Positions 48,294 to 59,334 of a stretch of 64,000 nucleotides of DNA are shown piece after piece. Under the pieces are notes generated by a model. The model was not told the DNA's origin, made no database searches, and was given only the letters and a program-made list of their open reading frames with translations. Positions within the stretch are counted from its first letter, which is position 1. Every line of letters starts with the position of its first letter. Origin of the DNA: Gentiana macrophylla (taxonomy: Eukaryota > Streptophyta > Magnoliopsida > Gentianales > Gentianaceae); NCBI GenBank assembly GCA_026214975.1, contig JAOBSW010000124.1:186001-250000 (forward strand), in the 5' to 3' direction. The position numbers were made by a program, and so were the translations under genes.

Positions 48294-48298
<5 letters not shown>
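45559..48298 (+). repeat. 3' LTR of the Tekay-like element, with insertion
   Basis: Starts TGATACCCCGAAATTTCACG after the polypurine tract. The end (CGTCGTACA, 48298) is mutated relative to the 5' LTR. A segment of about 0.8 kb inside it (45977-46785) is foreign. Confidence 0.9.
45977..46785. mobile_element. 0.8 kb DNA-transposon-like insertion in the 3' LTR
   Basis: The direct repeat TCAATTTAAG lies at 45967-45976 and 46786-46795. The 5' LTR has one uninterrupted copy (near 29860), so insertion is certain. The ends are GGAGAAGGCC and, on the other strand, GGAAATACTAC, a weak match. A 9-10 bp target duplication with GGA ends suggests a non-autonomous MULE. A 25-base poly(A) run lies at about 46498-46522. 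The Phe-rich frames on the minus strand are artefacts. Confidence 0.8.
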
Positions 48299-48359
<61 letters not shown>

Positions 48360-48606
48360 GCATGTGTGGTGCATGTGTGTTTAGTAGGTTTACATTGAAA
48401 TAATCGAAAGATTTCAATGAAGGAACGTTTTAGAAAGCTTTTTGCATGTACCATTCTGGTCATGTTTGCCCTTTATATGTTTAATAATTGAAGTGATAAT
48501 TTGTTTGAATAAGACTGCACCTATATATAGACATTACACTCAACACAAAGCGTAGAATTCATAATGAAGATGTTTGAGCCCCAAGATTGAAATAATTAAA
48601 GTTATA
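48299..48606. other. (TA)n tract and short flank
   Basis: A (TA)n run at 48299-48357 borders the chromovirus. The rest, up to the viral inverted repeat at 48607, has no gene. Confidence 0.8.
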
Positions 48607-49193
48607 TTCTACAAATATGACAGAAGATGCACAAGACCCCAATGAAGGCATTGATAATGATATTCATCATTTTATGAAACAACTGGAAGAAATCGATAAA
48701 GATTAAATCAGCAAATACATCAGAAATGACATCATCACTGACGTCATCATCAGAAGATTAATATTTGGCAAAATGGCCGACATGAACAGTAAATTCACTG
48801 TTCACTTTTTGAATTTTGGCAAATACTGTAGCCATTATTCGATTTTTACTGTTTGCTTTTATTTTCTGGCCTACCTAAGATATATATAGGAAACTAAAGA
48901 AAGAAACGGCCAAAATAGGTAGGCCAGAAAATAAAAGCAAACAGTAAAAATCGAATAATGGCTACAGTATTTGTCAAAATTCAAAAAGTGAACAGTAAAA
49001 GTGAACAGTGGATTTACTGTTCATGTCGGCCATTTTGCCAAATATTAATCTTCTGATGATGACGTCAGTGATGATGTTATTGCTGATGTCATTTCTGATG
49101 TATTTGCTGATTTAATCTTTATCGATTTCTTCCAGTTGTTTCATAAATTGATGTTCATTGGGGTCTTGTGCATCTTCTGCCATATTTGTAGAA
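48607..49193. repeat. Inverted repeat at the 3' end of the caulimovirid
   Basis: The left arm (48607-48877, plus orientation) and right arm (48916-49193, minus orientation) are about 95% alike and surround a 38 bp spacer. Each arm holds the end of the accessory gene, a stop and a TGACGTCA (as-1-like) site. The arms differ by indels (a 20-base difference near 48650, a 13-base one near 49000), so they are two viral variants or an old duplication. The spacer has TATATATA at about 48881-48888. Confidence 0.93.
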
Positions 49194-50449
49194 GAAGTCA
49201 TAGATGTATCTGATTTTAGTTCAGATAATTTGCAACCGAAATTCTTCATTAAATCCTTTTTTATTTCTGATATATAACACTGCAAAATTTCTTGCTTAGA
49301 GACGATTCCTTTGATCTTCAATTTTCCTGTCAAATTTTTCAAAGGAATTTGTATGCTTCGATTACAAGCATCTTTCAATTGTTCATCTGTTAATTCTTCC
49401 AAATAGCTAATTTTAGCTGTAATTTCTTGAAATAATTCTTCACCAAATATTTGGCCTGTTTGTGGATCTTTTTTCGACAATTTTGTCCAAAACTTTGAGA
49501 AATATTTTCTCTTAATACAAGGTAAATTATCTATAGATATATCTACAATAGGTGACCATTTCAAAATCCATGGAATAGAAAATTCCAAAAAGAAATATAA
49601 TGAACCAGAACATTCTATTAAATGTCCTTGATTGCTTAATTCTGAAATCTTTGGGGAGATATCTACCCAATGAGAATATAATTCTTTGAACTCTTCTGGT
49701 AAAATTTTTATAGAAGGTCCATGTAATAACCACTATTGTTGAAACCAATTTGGTATATATTCCAGATGTTTATATACTTCTGGACATACTTTTACAAACC
49801 AAGTATGTTTTTGCTTTCTATTTTCATATAAGAAACATTTGTAAAAACTTGGATATAATCCCAATAATTATATTTAATAGAAATATTCTTTTCTTGAAAA
49901 ATGTATTCTTTTTCTTTAAACAAAGACAATCCCCATTCATTTGGGAGATAAATTCTTTTTATAATAATTTTACTGAAGGTATATTCCTTCTGATCATTAG
50001 CCATAAAATGTGTTATTTCACATTCAGAAGCTTTCAAAATATTTTCATAATATGATCTCTGCTTATATGCAGTTGCTGGAAATGGATTATTATCCAAATA
50101 TTTTTCCATCAATGACCATGGGTCATTTTTCTTTTTTATATAATCATTATATTCAATAAAGAATATAATTCCTTGTCTTTCATTTTCTTGGTAAGAAGTT
50201 ATATCTTCTTCTTCTGATATTACTACATTAGCATATGAGGGTATTTCCTCAGTGGCTTTGCCTTTTCCTTTCATTTTTTTTATATTCCAGGAATTCCTGG
50301 TACAATTTATCAGAATTATTATTCTGACTAGAAGAAGATCCAGATATATTATCTGAAATTAAAGTTCTGTTCCCATGTTGAACAAGGATATTACCTCGTC
50401 CACCTCTGCCTCGATAAGGGGTAAATCCCCCTCTTCCACGGGATGTCAT
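49112..50449 (-). pseudogene. Caulimovirid downstream accessory gene
   Basis: It starts at 50449 with an Arg/Gly-rich head (MTSRGRGGFTPYRGRGGRGN). It continues in a second frame (50274-49792) with SYANVVISEEED, DPWSLMEKYLDNNPFPATAY and a pattern of Trp and Tyr residues. It ends in a third frame (49588-49112) with FSIPWILKWSP and a Gln-rich tail. The head overlaps the end of the RNase H region. Reading frames of this type follow the polyprotein in petuvirus- and florendovirus-like insertions; their function is unknown to me. At least two frameshifts break it. Confidence 0.7.
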
Positions 50450-51884
50450 TCCTGCAAATATTCATGAGTTAGGAAATCAGGAAGACTATTGTCTTCACCT
50501 TTCATATGTAAAATATCAAAATCAAAAGGGGCTAAATGAGCTTGCCACCTTGCAAATATTTGTTTGGAAACATCATGTTTAAAATCTTTATTAAACATAA
50601 ATTTAGCAGATTTACAATCTGTATAAATAAGAAATTTCTTATTATATAAATCATCTTGAAATTTCAAAACGCATTTAACAATAGCTAAGATTTCTTTTGC
50701 TACTGCAGAATAATTCTTCTGACTAGTATTCCATTTACCAGAATGAAATCTAACAAGATAAACTTGTTTTGTTGTTGGACAAATTTATTTTAAAATTCCT
50801 TCAAAACCAATATCTGAGGCATCAGTTTCAATTATTTTATCCCATAAAGGATTTGCTAACATTAAACAAGGAAGATTAGCTACTTTTGTTTTTATAATTT
50901 TAACAGCCTTAGTATGATTATCATACCAAGGTTCTGGTAATTTCTTTAATCTATCATAAAGTATAGCAGCATCCTTTGCTAAATCTTTATAATAAGCAGA
51001 AACATAATTTAAACTGCCTAGAAATCTTTGTAATTGGGTTTTATCGAGAATAATATCCAGGAATTTTGAAGCAAATTCAATACTACGTCAGATATAGAAT
51101 TATATTTCCTTTTCAATATTATGTCCTAAGAATCTAATCTTTGTTTGAAATAATGACATTTTTGGTTTAGATATAACTAACCCATTTTGTAAACAATTTT
51201 TCTAAAAATGTCTAAGTGTTTAAATTGATTTTCAATTGTTTTTGAAAATACTAATATATCATCAATATAAACAATAATAAATTCACTATAAGGAATAAAT
51301 ATGTCATTCATTATTTTCTGAAATTCAGATGGAGCGTTTATTAATCCAAACGGCATTACTCTCCATTCATAATGTCCAAATGGAACATTAAAAATTTGTT
51401 TTATATTGATCTTTTTCATTTATCTCGAATCGCATTAATATCCAGACTTTAAATCAAATTTTGAAAATATGATAGAATTATAAAGCCTATCTAATAAATC
51501 TTTTTTATTAGGAATAGGTGATAATATCCATTTCAAAACTTTATTTAATGGTTTATAATTTATAACCATACGAGGTACACCTCTTTCAATTTCACTATGT
51601 TTATTAACATAAAAAGCAGTACAAGACCAAGAAGATTTAGAAGATCGTATTAAACCTTTCTGTAAAAGAGATTCAATTTCTTTTTTACAATGTTCTAAAT
51701 ATTCAGAATTCATTTGACAAGGTCGAACCTTTGTCGTAATTTTTTTGTCATCAAAATCTTCCTCATAAGGAAGTTCGACAATATGTCTTTTCCTATCCCA
51801 AAAAGTATTAGGATGATCATTACATACTTCAACAGAAAATCGATGAAATAAATTATCAATTTTTTCTTTAAGCTTTAAATTCAA
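50446..51884 (-). pseudogene. Caulimovirid reverse transcriptase and RNase H
   Basis: The RT palm and fingers are readable from 51884 to 51435 (PRMVINYKPLNKVLKW, IPNKKDLLDRLYN, FSKFDLKSGY). After a stop and frame change near 51430 the reading continues at 51419-51177 with FGHYEWRVMPFG and the catalytic YIDD (near 51260). Further frameshifts follow, and RNase H is recognisable only at 50667-50446 (FLIYTDCKSAKFMF). The junction with the protease frame at 51881-51884 is itself a frame change. No functional enzyme could be made. Confidence 0.88.
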
Positions 51885-54784
51885 AAGTTTTTATCAATCG
51901 TAGATATATTAATTTCTTGTTTTAAGAAATTTAATTGTAAATTCTTTTTATCTATTAGATCTTTAATTTGATTAAGAACATTTGGTATAGGTTTAGTAAT
52001 AAAATCAAATTTGATTTCTTTACCTTCAAAATGACCTATTATACCTTTAGCATTAATATTAGTCAAATGATATATTTTTTCAATGAAAGGAGTTCCAAGT
52101 ATAACTTGAGTAGTAATATTTTTTACTAATAGAAAACTTGTAGGAATGAAAACATTATTTTTGCAAATATAAGCTTTAGGTAATTTAAACTTTATATCAA
52201 GTTTTTCACCACCAGCATGGCTAAGAGTCATTGTAGTTTTTTCAAAATATTTAGTAGGAATTAATCCTTGTTGTATTACATTCATATCTGCACCACTATC
52301 AATTAAAGCGATTAATTCTCTTTTATAAGAATTATTTATTAGTAAATTAATTTTTACATACCATTTTTGCGAAAAAATGATACTTAGCTTATTTAAGAAA
52401 TTATCTTGTTCTAGTATAGATGATAAATCTGGTAAACTGGAACTAGGTTCAACATTAGAATTTACTTTCTGATATTCAAGAAGTAAGATTCTTTCTTCTA
52501 AATTTTTATTAGCATTTTTTAATTTATTTATCTCTTGTTTTAAATAAATTATTTCTTTTGAAAGTTCAATCATTGTGGTTGGTTTTTCCAATGATTGTCT
52601 TTCTTTTAGCATTTTTAAAACATTATTCATAGAATAAGATTCTTGAGAACTTTTAATTTCTTTTGATTCATTAGAAGATGATGAGTCGGATTGAATATTA
52701 TCAATTAACTGAGATCTAAGCTCAGGGTCTTTAATTAATTTAAAAAATTCAAAAATATTGTTATTATTTAAAACATTTATTTCCAAATCTTTAAATTGTG
52801 AAAGAATTTTATAAAATTCTTCTCCTTCTTCTTTATCATGTTTTATACATTGAATATTCTGTATACATGACTTACAACACGTATCCGTGTCAGAAGAAAT
52901 TAAAGATTCATTATTTAATTCTGATATATCATTATCAGATAAATTTTCAGAATTATTTGTTTCTGAAGAAGATTTTTTAGATTCTGAATTAAGAAGTATT
53001 TTTGAAAGACTTAATTTTAGTTCGTCATTTTGTAAATTATCAATCTTTCTCTTTAATTTACAACGATTAGCATAATGGCCAATCTTACCACATTTAAAAC
53101 ATGTTTTATCAGTTTTATTATTTTTCTTAAATTCTTTTTTTAATTCTTTTTCATATATTTTCTTTTTCGAATATCTTTTCTTCTTTTTCCCTCTATAGAA
53201 AGGATCAGAAGATTTTTCTTTCTTTTTATCTTTAAAAGATTTTTTAGAAGAAGATGACATATCCATACCAAATTGATCACAAAATCTACCTAATTGTGAT
53301 TTCTCAGATAAATTTTGTCTTTTTATTTGTTGATTTAACTTTATCTCATTACATAAAGCTAAACCTTCCTGAATGATTGTACCTATTAATTTACCATAAG
53401 TATAATCATCATAAGGTATATTAAGAAAATCTTTTCTTAAATTTTTCCTCACCTTTTCAGCAAAAAGATAAGGTAATCCATCAATAAATTTGGATTTCCA
53501 ATGAGAGCTATTACTCTCTGGTAATTCCATAACTCTATTTAAAAATGTATCTTTATACCAACGAAAATCTGTTAGTGTTTTACACCTAAGATTTTGTAAA
53601 AGAGTTCGAATATTTTCACAATTATCAGAAATTCTTCCTGTGAAATGTTCAAGGATTGTAGTAACTAATGTATAAATTACATTTTCTACAACATTATTAT
53701 TTTCTTGTTTAACTGTGTTCAAGATATGATCTTTATCTGTTAAACTTAAATAATTATCCCACCAACCTTTTAGTTGGCCTGTAAATCCTGTAATTATCAT
53801 TTTTGCAATATTTTTATCAGTATTTCCTGATGATTTACATATAGTACTATACATTAGCATTCTATGTATCATACTATAAATTTGTTTATCAGCGTAACCA
53901 TCAAGGTTCCACTCATAAATATGTTTACATGAGTAGCTATTATTAATAACATATTCTTGTTCCTCATGGAGAGTATCCATAGGGGAAGGTCTTCTATAAT
54001 AATAATTATGCTGAGTAGGAAGATCAGCGTATTTTTTAATTCTATTTAATTCGAATTTAACTGTATCATTATGATTACCAGTTCCAATTGTATTAGACAT
54101 ATTATGTTCTAATGTATTTATTTTTAAACCTTTAAACTTTTCTTCAATTAATTTCTCCAAATCTTTCTTAGGTTTTAAAATAAAATCTTTAATTTCTGGA
54201 GGAGGTTGAAGATGAGATTGAATAACAATATTATATATGTCTGCATTATTATCTTTAATGTTTTTATCTATTGATATATTCTTAATAGCATAATATATAT
54301 TTTCTGTTCTTTCAGAAATTACTGCTATATGTTCACCTAAAACATTAAGATATAAATTGGTATAATTTTGTGTAACAAGTAATTGATTTAATTCTTTAAG
54401 CGTAAATGTTAACGACTCATTTTCAATTAATTTAGAAAATGCATTAAAATTAAGTATTTTACCACTTTTTTCTATTGTAAAAGCTTGTTGTGGAGGATAC
54501 GTGCCTTTCATAAATTTTCCCCCTTCAAGTTTAAAATCTCGTTCAATTATGTATAAATATTCTTTAACATATGTTGAAATAAACCACGGAATAAAAGTTA
54601 TTATTTTATTCTCTTTTTCAAGAAATCTATAAAATTCATCTTGATAGTAATTTATGTCTTCACTTGAAATATTATTAAAAAACCAATCTCTAAATGGTTT
54701 CCATTTTTCTAATTTAAATTCATTTTTAATTGTATTTCCTGCCAGGGAACCTGGACTAAAATCAATTTTTGGTATAAAATCCAT
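51881..54784 (-). CDS. Caulimovirid capsid-protease polyprotein segment (967 aa, open)
   Basis: This is the one long open frame left in the viral insert. Residues 1-240 are an N-terminal region of unknown role (starts MDFIPKIDFSPGSL). Residues about 270-520 are the capsid core, with FTGQLKGWWDNYL near 345. A Lys-rich stretch is followed by a CCHC zinc knuckle, CFKCGKIGHYANRC, near 560-575. An acidic, Ser-rich region and a coiled coil (about 700-790) follow. The protease has the active-site IDSGAD near 823 and VILGTPF near 890. The frame ends at 51881 before RT, which lies in another phase. No movement-protein domain is visible. Expression from this locus is doubtful because the promoter-bearing part lies downstream in an inverted copy. 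Confidence 0.85.
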   Translation of the reverse strand: MDFIPKIDFSPGSLAGNTIKNEFKLEKWKPFRDWFFNNISSEDINYYQDEFYRFLEKENKIITFIPWFISTYVKEYLYIIERDFKLEGGKFMKGTYPPQQAFTIEKSGKILNFNAFSKLIENESLTFTLKELNQLLVTQNYTNLYLNVLGEHIAVISERTENIYYAIKNISIDKNIKDNNADIYNIVIQSHLQPPPEIKDFILKPKKDLEKLIEEKFKGLKINTLEHNMSNTIGTGNHNDTVKFELNRIKKYADLPTQHNYYYRRPSPMDTLHEEQEYVINNSYSCKHIYEWNLDGYADKQIYSMIHRMLMYSTICKSSGNTDKNIAKMIITGFTGQLKGWWDNYLSLTDKDHILNTVKQENNNVVENVIYTLVTTILEHFTGRISDNCENIRTLLQNLRCKTLTDFRWYKDTFLNRVMELPESNSSHWKSKFIDGLPYLFAEKVRKNLRKDFLNIPYDDYTYGKLIGTIIQEGLALCNEIKLNQQIKRQNLSEKSQLGRFCDQFGMDMSSSSKKSFKDKKKEKSSDPFYRGKKKKRYSKKKIYEKELKKEFKKNNKTDKTCFKCGKIGHYANRCKLKRKIDNLQNDELKLSLSKILLNSESKKSSSETNNSENLSDNDISELNNESLISSDTDTCCKSCIQNIQCIKHDKEEGEEFYKILSQFKDLEINVLNNNNIFEFFKLIKDPELRSQLIDNIQSDSSSSNESKEIKSSQESYSMNNVLKMLKERQSLEKPTTMIELSKEIIYLKQEINKLKNANKNLEERILLLEYQKVNSNVEPSSSLPDLSSILEQDNFLNKLSIIFSQKWYVKINLLINNSYKRELIALIDSGADMNVIQQGLIPTKYFEKTTMTLSHAGGEKLDIKFKLPKAYICKNNVFIPTSFLLVKNITTQVILGTPFIEKIYHLTNINAKGIIGHFEGKEIKFDFITKPIPNVLNQIKDLIDKKNLQLNFLKQEINISTIDKNF

Positions 54785-55219
54785 TAAAAATTAGCATTCA
54801 TTTCTGATTCAGTTAGATCTGAATAATATTTTTATATATTAATTTATTTACAAGGGATGCACAAACATAAAATTATGCCATATATACTTCCATAACTTAA
54901 AATTTGCTTAGAGAATCCAGATGCGTTTAGTAAATTATAGGAAAAGGTCGTACAAGACGGGTTTACATCTTATTTGTGTAAAAAGGATAATAAAGAAACA
55001 CAGTGGTTGTAAAGGACAGAAAATAATGTATGTCCAAAAATACCCGTAATTTTTTATTTCCTAATATTTACTGTATTTATTAGATATGGCGTTTGACAAA
55101 AAGAAAGGCATCCCTTAGGCGATTTCCAGACGGAAACCTTCCCACACCTCAGCAATGGCGATTTTAGGGATTCAAATCCAAAATTTTCTTCTGCGATTGG
55201 TGTTTCTTTCTTCTGATCC
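54785..55219. other. Junction between the viral insert and the DUF4283 pseudogene
   Basis: AT-rich, with no gene. No tRNA-Met primer-binding site was found, as expected if the viral 5' part is absent. The exact viral boundary cannot be set. Confidence 0.5.
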
Positions 55220-55930
55220 ATGGCTGCTCCTGCTTCGAACACAGCAACAGCAGAATCAATGCCTTTTCAATCAATCACGCAGCAATTTAGCGGTAAATTG
55301 ACACCCCCAATTTTGATGAATCCACATTCGTTCTACAGTACCTTCAAAGGTGAGCCTGCAATTACTATTCCCAGAGAAATTGAAACAGCACTTGCAGCCC
55401 AATTTGATAAATCTCTCATCAGCAAATTCTCTCAAGTCTGTCCCAGCATGGAGTCAATTCGAAAAATTTTATCTCAGCAAAACTTCAAAGGTATGGTCAC
55501 TGAGGGTCTTTTAGATAGCAAACATGTTCTTCTTCGTTTTGCTTTAAATGAGGATTATGTGCGGATCTTCTCTAGACCAAATTGAAGGGTGGATGGTAAA
55601 TCTATGAGGATCCTTAAATGGATTCCTGAGTTTCATATATATAAGGAGCCATCAATTATTCCGGTGTGGATATCCTTGCCTGGCTTACCTGTTCATTTGA
55701 TTAATCATGGTTTCATCTTCTTGTTAGTGTCCCCTTTTAGCAAGCCTCGATCTTCGAATTGATATAGCCACGGAAAACCTCAAACGGCCTTCGGTTGCCT
55801 TGGTACAGGTTGAGATAGATCTGCTTAATTTGATACCAGGTCGAATATGGGTTCAAAATGAGGAGGGAAAAGGTTTTTGGCAAACAATTACTATGGAAGA
55901 AACTTTACCATCTTATTGCAACTTTACTAT
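55220..55930 (+). pseudogene. DUF4283-type gene, broken
   Basis: The ATG at 55220 opens 121 residues (MAAPASNTATAESMPFQSIT), then SKHVLLRFALNEDYVRIFSR. A stop falls where these proteins normally have a Trp. The frame goes on with SMRILKWIPEFHIYKEPSII and ISLPGLPVHLINHG to a frameshift near 55730, then VQVEIDLLNLIPGRIWVQNE. This is the DUF4283 fold, often followed by a zinc knuckle in LINE ORF1-like plant proteins. No knuckle or reverse transcriptase follows. It is either the remnant of a LINE or of a domesticated relative. Confidence 0.75.
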
Positions 55931-57281
55931 GTTTTTTTGTCGACGGTGTAACTTTATATCACAATTGTGTAACTGCATTCGGCATATTTCTTGTGCCAAT
56001 GTGTTACTACGTGGCAACGTAAAGGCGTAACTTCGTTCTTGGATTTCGAAATCGAATTTGGTGTATGCTTATAGTTTGTTTCGTGAGTGGCTGAAACTTG
56101 TAGAATAGATGTATGACTAAAGTTCCTATAATAGATGCCGTTGAATGTTCTGTCGTGCAATTTAGTTTGGTTGGTTTTTTTTTTCAATATTTAAGCGGAC
56201 GATGTGTTACTGCATTACTTTGTAAGGGCATAGTGGTGTTACTACGGTGTAGCATACTGTTGTTAATACAGAATATTGTTTATGTATCTGTGCTGGACTG
56301 TACGAAATTCGATTGCGTGTGCTGTTGTTGTCACTACATTTGTGGACTTTTGGGTAGTCACTACATGTTTTGTAGTTACTATATCTTTTGGAGTTACTAC
56401 AGTATGAGTTACTACATCTTTGCGGGTTCCATAGTGGTGTTACTAATCGATTAGTCACACCTGTGGTGGTATAACAATGTGTTAGTACGTGTATAAGTGT
56501 GTAGCTAGCAGCAATGTGAATGTATATGTTACTAATTTGGTGTCGTACTTTTTTTTTTTAATTTATAGAATCAAATGCAGTTAGAGTCCGTTCCAATCAT
56601 CCTCCCTTGATTTCAGCGCATTTATTTTGGCCGAATTTAATGTTAAAAAAAAACAAATAAATATTTTATTATCATTAAGGGTTTTTTTGTACATGTCTAT
56701 TATTTTTATCCTTTTCAACCACTTTTTTTTTTGTCCTATTTCATCATTTAGCATCTTATATTGTCATTTAGGCCCACTACCGGAATAAATTAAGTGACAA
56801 GTGATATAAACAAATGATGCTAGTTCTTAATAATTAATTTCTGAAAATCTATAGTAAAGTACCCATAATTATTAACCAGAAAACACATTTTCTGCTTAAG
56901 TGATTAGTATTCGGATAATGATACATTCAAATATATAACTTCAAAAACATTTTGGTCACTGTAGAAGATAGATAATTGATATTTTATCTATTCAATACAT
57001 TGATCATACAATGTGATATATATCAACTGGTGTTATCAAGAGATTATGATAACTTGAAATTTATTTGGCATTATCTTTAATAGTGATCAGTAATCTGCGA
57101 AAGTATCTCAGAAATAATTTCATAAAGTATTTGAAATACTAAATACCCAGTCTCGCACTATTATAAAAGATAAAAATCTCTATTTTAACACTTCATTTTG
57201 ACTAGACGCTTGGTGTAACGCCACGTCTTGAAAGTCCGAGTAGTTTCGAAAAACGGATCGTTCGGCCATTGTGACGTCCCT
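55931..57281. other. Gene-free stretch with GTTACTAC-rich segment
   Basis: Between 55990 and 56470 the octamer GTTACTAC and close variants (GTCACTAC, GTTACTGC, GTTACTAT) recur about ten times with irregular spacing. The rest, to 57281, is AT-rich and shows no gene. Confidence 0.55.
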
Positions 57282-59334
57282 GTCTCGGATACCGAGTCCC
57301 TTATCCGGAAAACAACGCCCGACACGCATATAATTAAAATTTAATCTAATTATATACATAAGCCTTACGTAAGCAAAAATCAGAAAACAAGCGGAAGACA
57401 AAACGACTGACTCGGGTAACTAAAACAACTAATAACGATCGAAAGCAACACATGCTGCATCTATTACAACCTCAAAAGACTTCACTATAGCCATCAAACA
57501 TGAATTGAATCCATTACAACATGATATCCATAAACGGAACTCGTTGATTTCTATCATTATAAAAGCTAAGAGAATCTACACCAAAATTACAATGCAGTAA
57601 AGAATAATAAACTTCGTCTGCATCATCTTCGGGTCACTCCTCAGTGGTCTCAAAAACAACCTACAAATACACCACCTTCTCAGGGTGGGAACAGTAAAGA
57701 AGACGGGGTAAATACATACGAACTTAGTAAGGGGTGGAAGAACCGGTACAATAAATAGCAATACATATAGCATAGACATCTTCTACAATCACTACCACAT
57801 AGGTTGTAACAGTAGAGCTCACTCACCTTCTACTAGCTCCGTAGTACATCCTCGCACAAGTAAGGTTTGTTACATCAATATCAAAGGACACTACGCACGG
57901 TGAAAAATTGCACAGCAACACGGGAAGCACCTCAAGGGCACGGGCTTAGGTCCCTGTGTGTGAGTTACACGCATCCCTTGGCATCAGACCAAGTAGAGAG
58001 GTGTAATAGTCCTATACTAAGAAGAATAGACATGCTTCACCAAGGATATTGACGTTTTAGTTTTTAGAAAACCACGTATGTATTTACGAGTTAAATTCTA
58101 ACCACCCGATTCATCCACATAAAGGCTCCATATAGACCTCTAGTCCTAGACAACTCATTACACTACCTAGCACATTGTAAAAGGATCATTGACTACTAAG
58201 TCAATGTCCCACAAGGCCTAAACAACGCCTTCCGGTGCTCCCACCTTCTCCCCGTAGAGGGTCTCGGTTGTGGCGCTGGACCAAGGCTACTAGATGTCGA
58301 TGTTAGACATTGCCAAGTTCCAAGTAATGTCCCAAGAACATACACATCACATAAGAGCATAGCATATAAAAGAAATCGTTATTCCACAACATCACAATGT
58401 AAAAGTATTCTCCAACCTGCATTTTTCTTACGATCCATAGCCGTACGATAATTTAATATAACATAAAATAAAACCGATTGAAGAACACCCTCCTTACCTT
58501 GTCTATGACTTTTATGAAGCTGACTTTTCACAAAGTTGACAACAATATCTCTATTGAAATCGATTTCCAAGGTCACTGTAATTTATCCATGATTCAAAAC
58601 GAAGAACGGTGTATTGATTGATCTTGTGTTCCCTAAATAAAGGCAAACAGCCCAAACTATTTATCAAACACACATACTCATTTACTCCTTAATATCAATT
58701 CCTATGTTGTTTCCTGCCGGTCGAAATATTAACTTTTCTTCTCAAAGGCAGCCTTTACGCATATACCAATTATTATAAAATTTGTACTGTAATATACAAA
58801 CCAATCATGCCATTTTTGTTTCTAATCCCTCGGCATCCTAGCATGTACATACATATGCTTATTTACCCAATTTTTTTGTAATTCCTTTTCGTTGTTCCCT
58901 TGATAATATATTATAGCAGCCATATGCTATCTCCGTACCAAAAACCCAAGAATTCATCAAACGGTTAAAAAAATTCTAAACTAGGGTTAAAAGAATACTT
59001 ACGAAATAACATATCGTTGTTATGGAAACGTCCGTCTTCTCGCGGTGATCACTTTTTTCTACCATCGTCTGTGAACCGTTAAGCACACGATTAAAGAGTT
59101 CGTTCTCCCTCTTCCTACGTTGATGTCGTCGACTGTTTTCAGAATTTTCAGAAAATTTCAACGTGTGTGAATAATGGGTAATTTAGGCATTTATTCCCTT
59201 AAATACCCATTATTAAAATCCTTTAATCCATAATTAATTATTTCTTTTAATTAATTATTTTTGGTTAATGACAAATTGGAAAATAATAAATAAATTCCCG
59301 TTTTTCTCTTTTGACCTATTTTCGGGATGTTACA
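57282..59334 (-). mobile_element. 3' LTR of a minus-strand Tekay-type element
   Basis: On the minus strand the LTR starts TGTAACATCCCGAAAATAGG at 59334 and ends at 57282 with CGGATAAGGGACTCGGTATC and GGGACGTCA. The polypurine tract (TTTAAAGGGGGATGGA on the minus strand) abuts it at 59335-59350. It is about 2.05 kb and has no dyad-word island like those in LTR1-4. Confidence 0.82.

Larger units (their letters stand above)
17884..48298 (+). mobile_element. Tekay-like Ty3/gypsy chromovirus, heavily nested
   Basis: The 5' LTR lies in two pieces, 17884-18156 and 29711-31370 (about 1.93 kb together). A primer site for initiator tRNA-Met (TGGTATCAGAGC) follows at 31373-31384. A polypurine tract (45542-45558) precedes the 3' LTR (45559-48298, about 1.93 kb without its insertion). 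Gene order is gag, PR, RT, RNase H, INT, chromodomain, as in chromoviruses. The long LTRs and the chromodomain suggest the Tekay (Del) clade. Without its nested insertions the element is about 9 kb. Both ends abut (TA)n or (TG)n runs, so the 5 bp target duplication cannot be read. Many nonsense and frameshift changes show it is dead. Confidence 0.92.
48607..54784 (-). mobile_element. Endogenous caulimovirid (pararetrovirus), decayed
   Basis: On the minus strand the order is capsid region with zinc knuckle, aspartic protease, reverse transcriptase, RNase H and a downstream accessory gene, followed by a non-coding region with TGACGTCA and a TATA box. There are no LTRs or integrase. This is the layout of Caulimoviridae; the capsid motif FTGQLKGWWDNYL and the accessory gene fit the petuvirus/florendovirus side. 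The expected upstream movement protein is not seen, so the 5' end is missing. Multiple frameshifts and stops lie in RT and the accessory gene. A second, inverted partial copy of the 3' end lies at 48607-48877. Confidence 0.88.

Noticed and set aside
51881..54784. Caulimovirid movement protein at the N-terminus
   Set aside because: Residues 1-240 show none of the 30K-family features I can recognise; they look like the region before the capsid.
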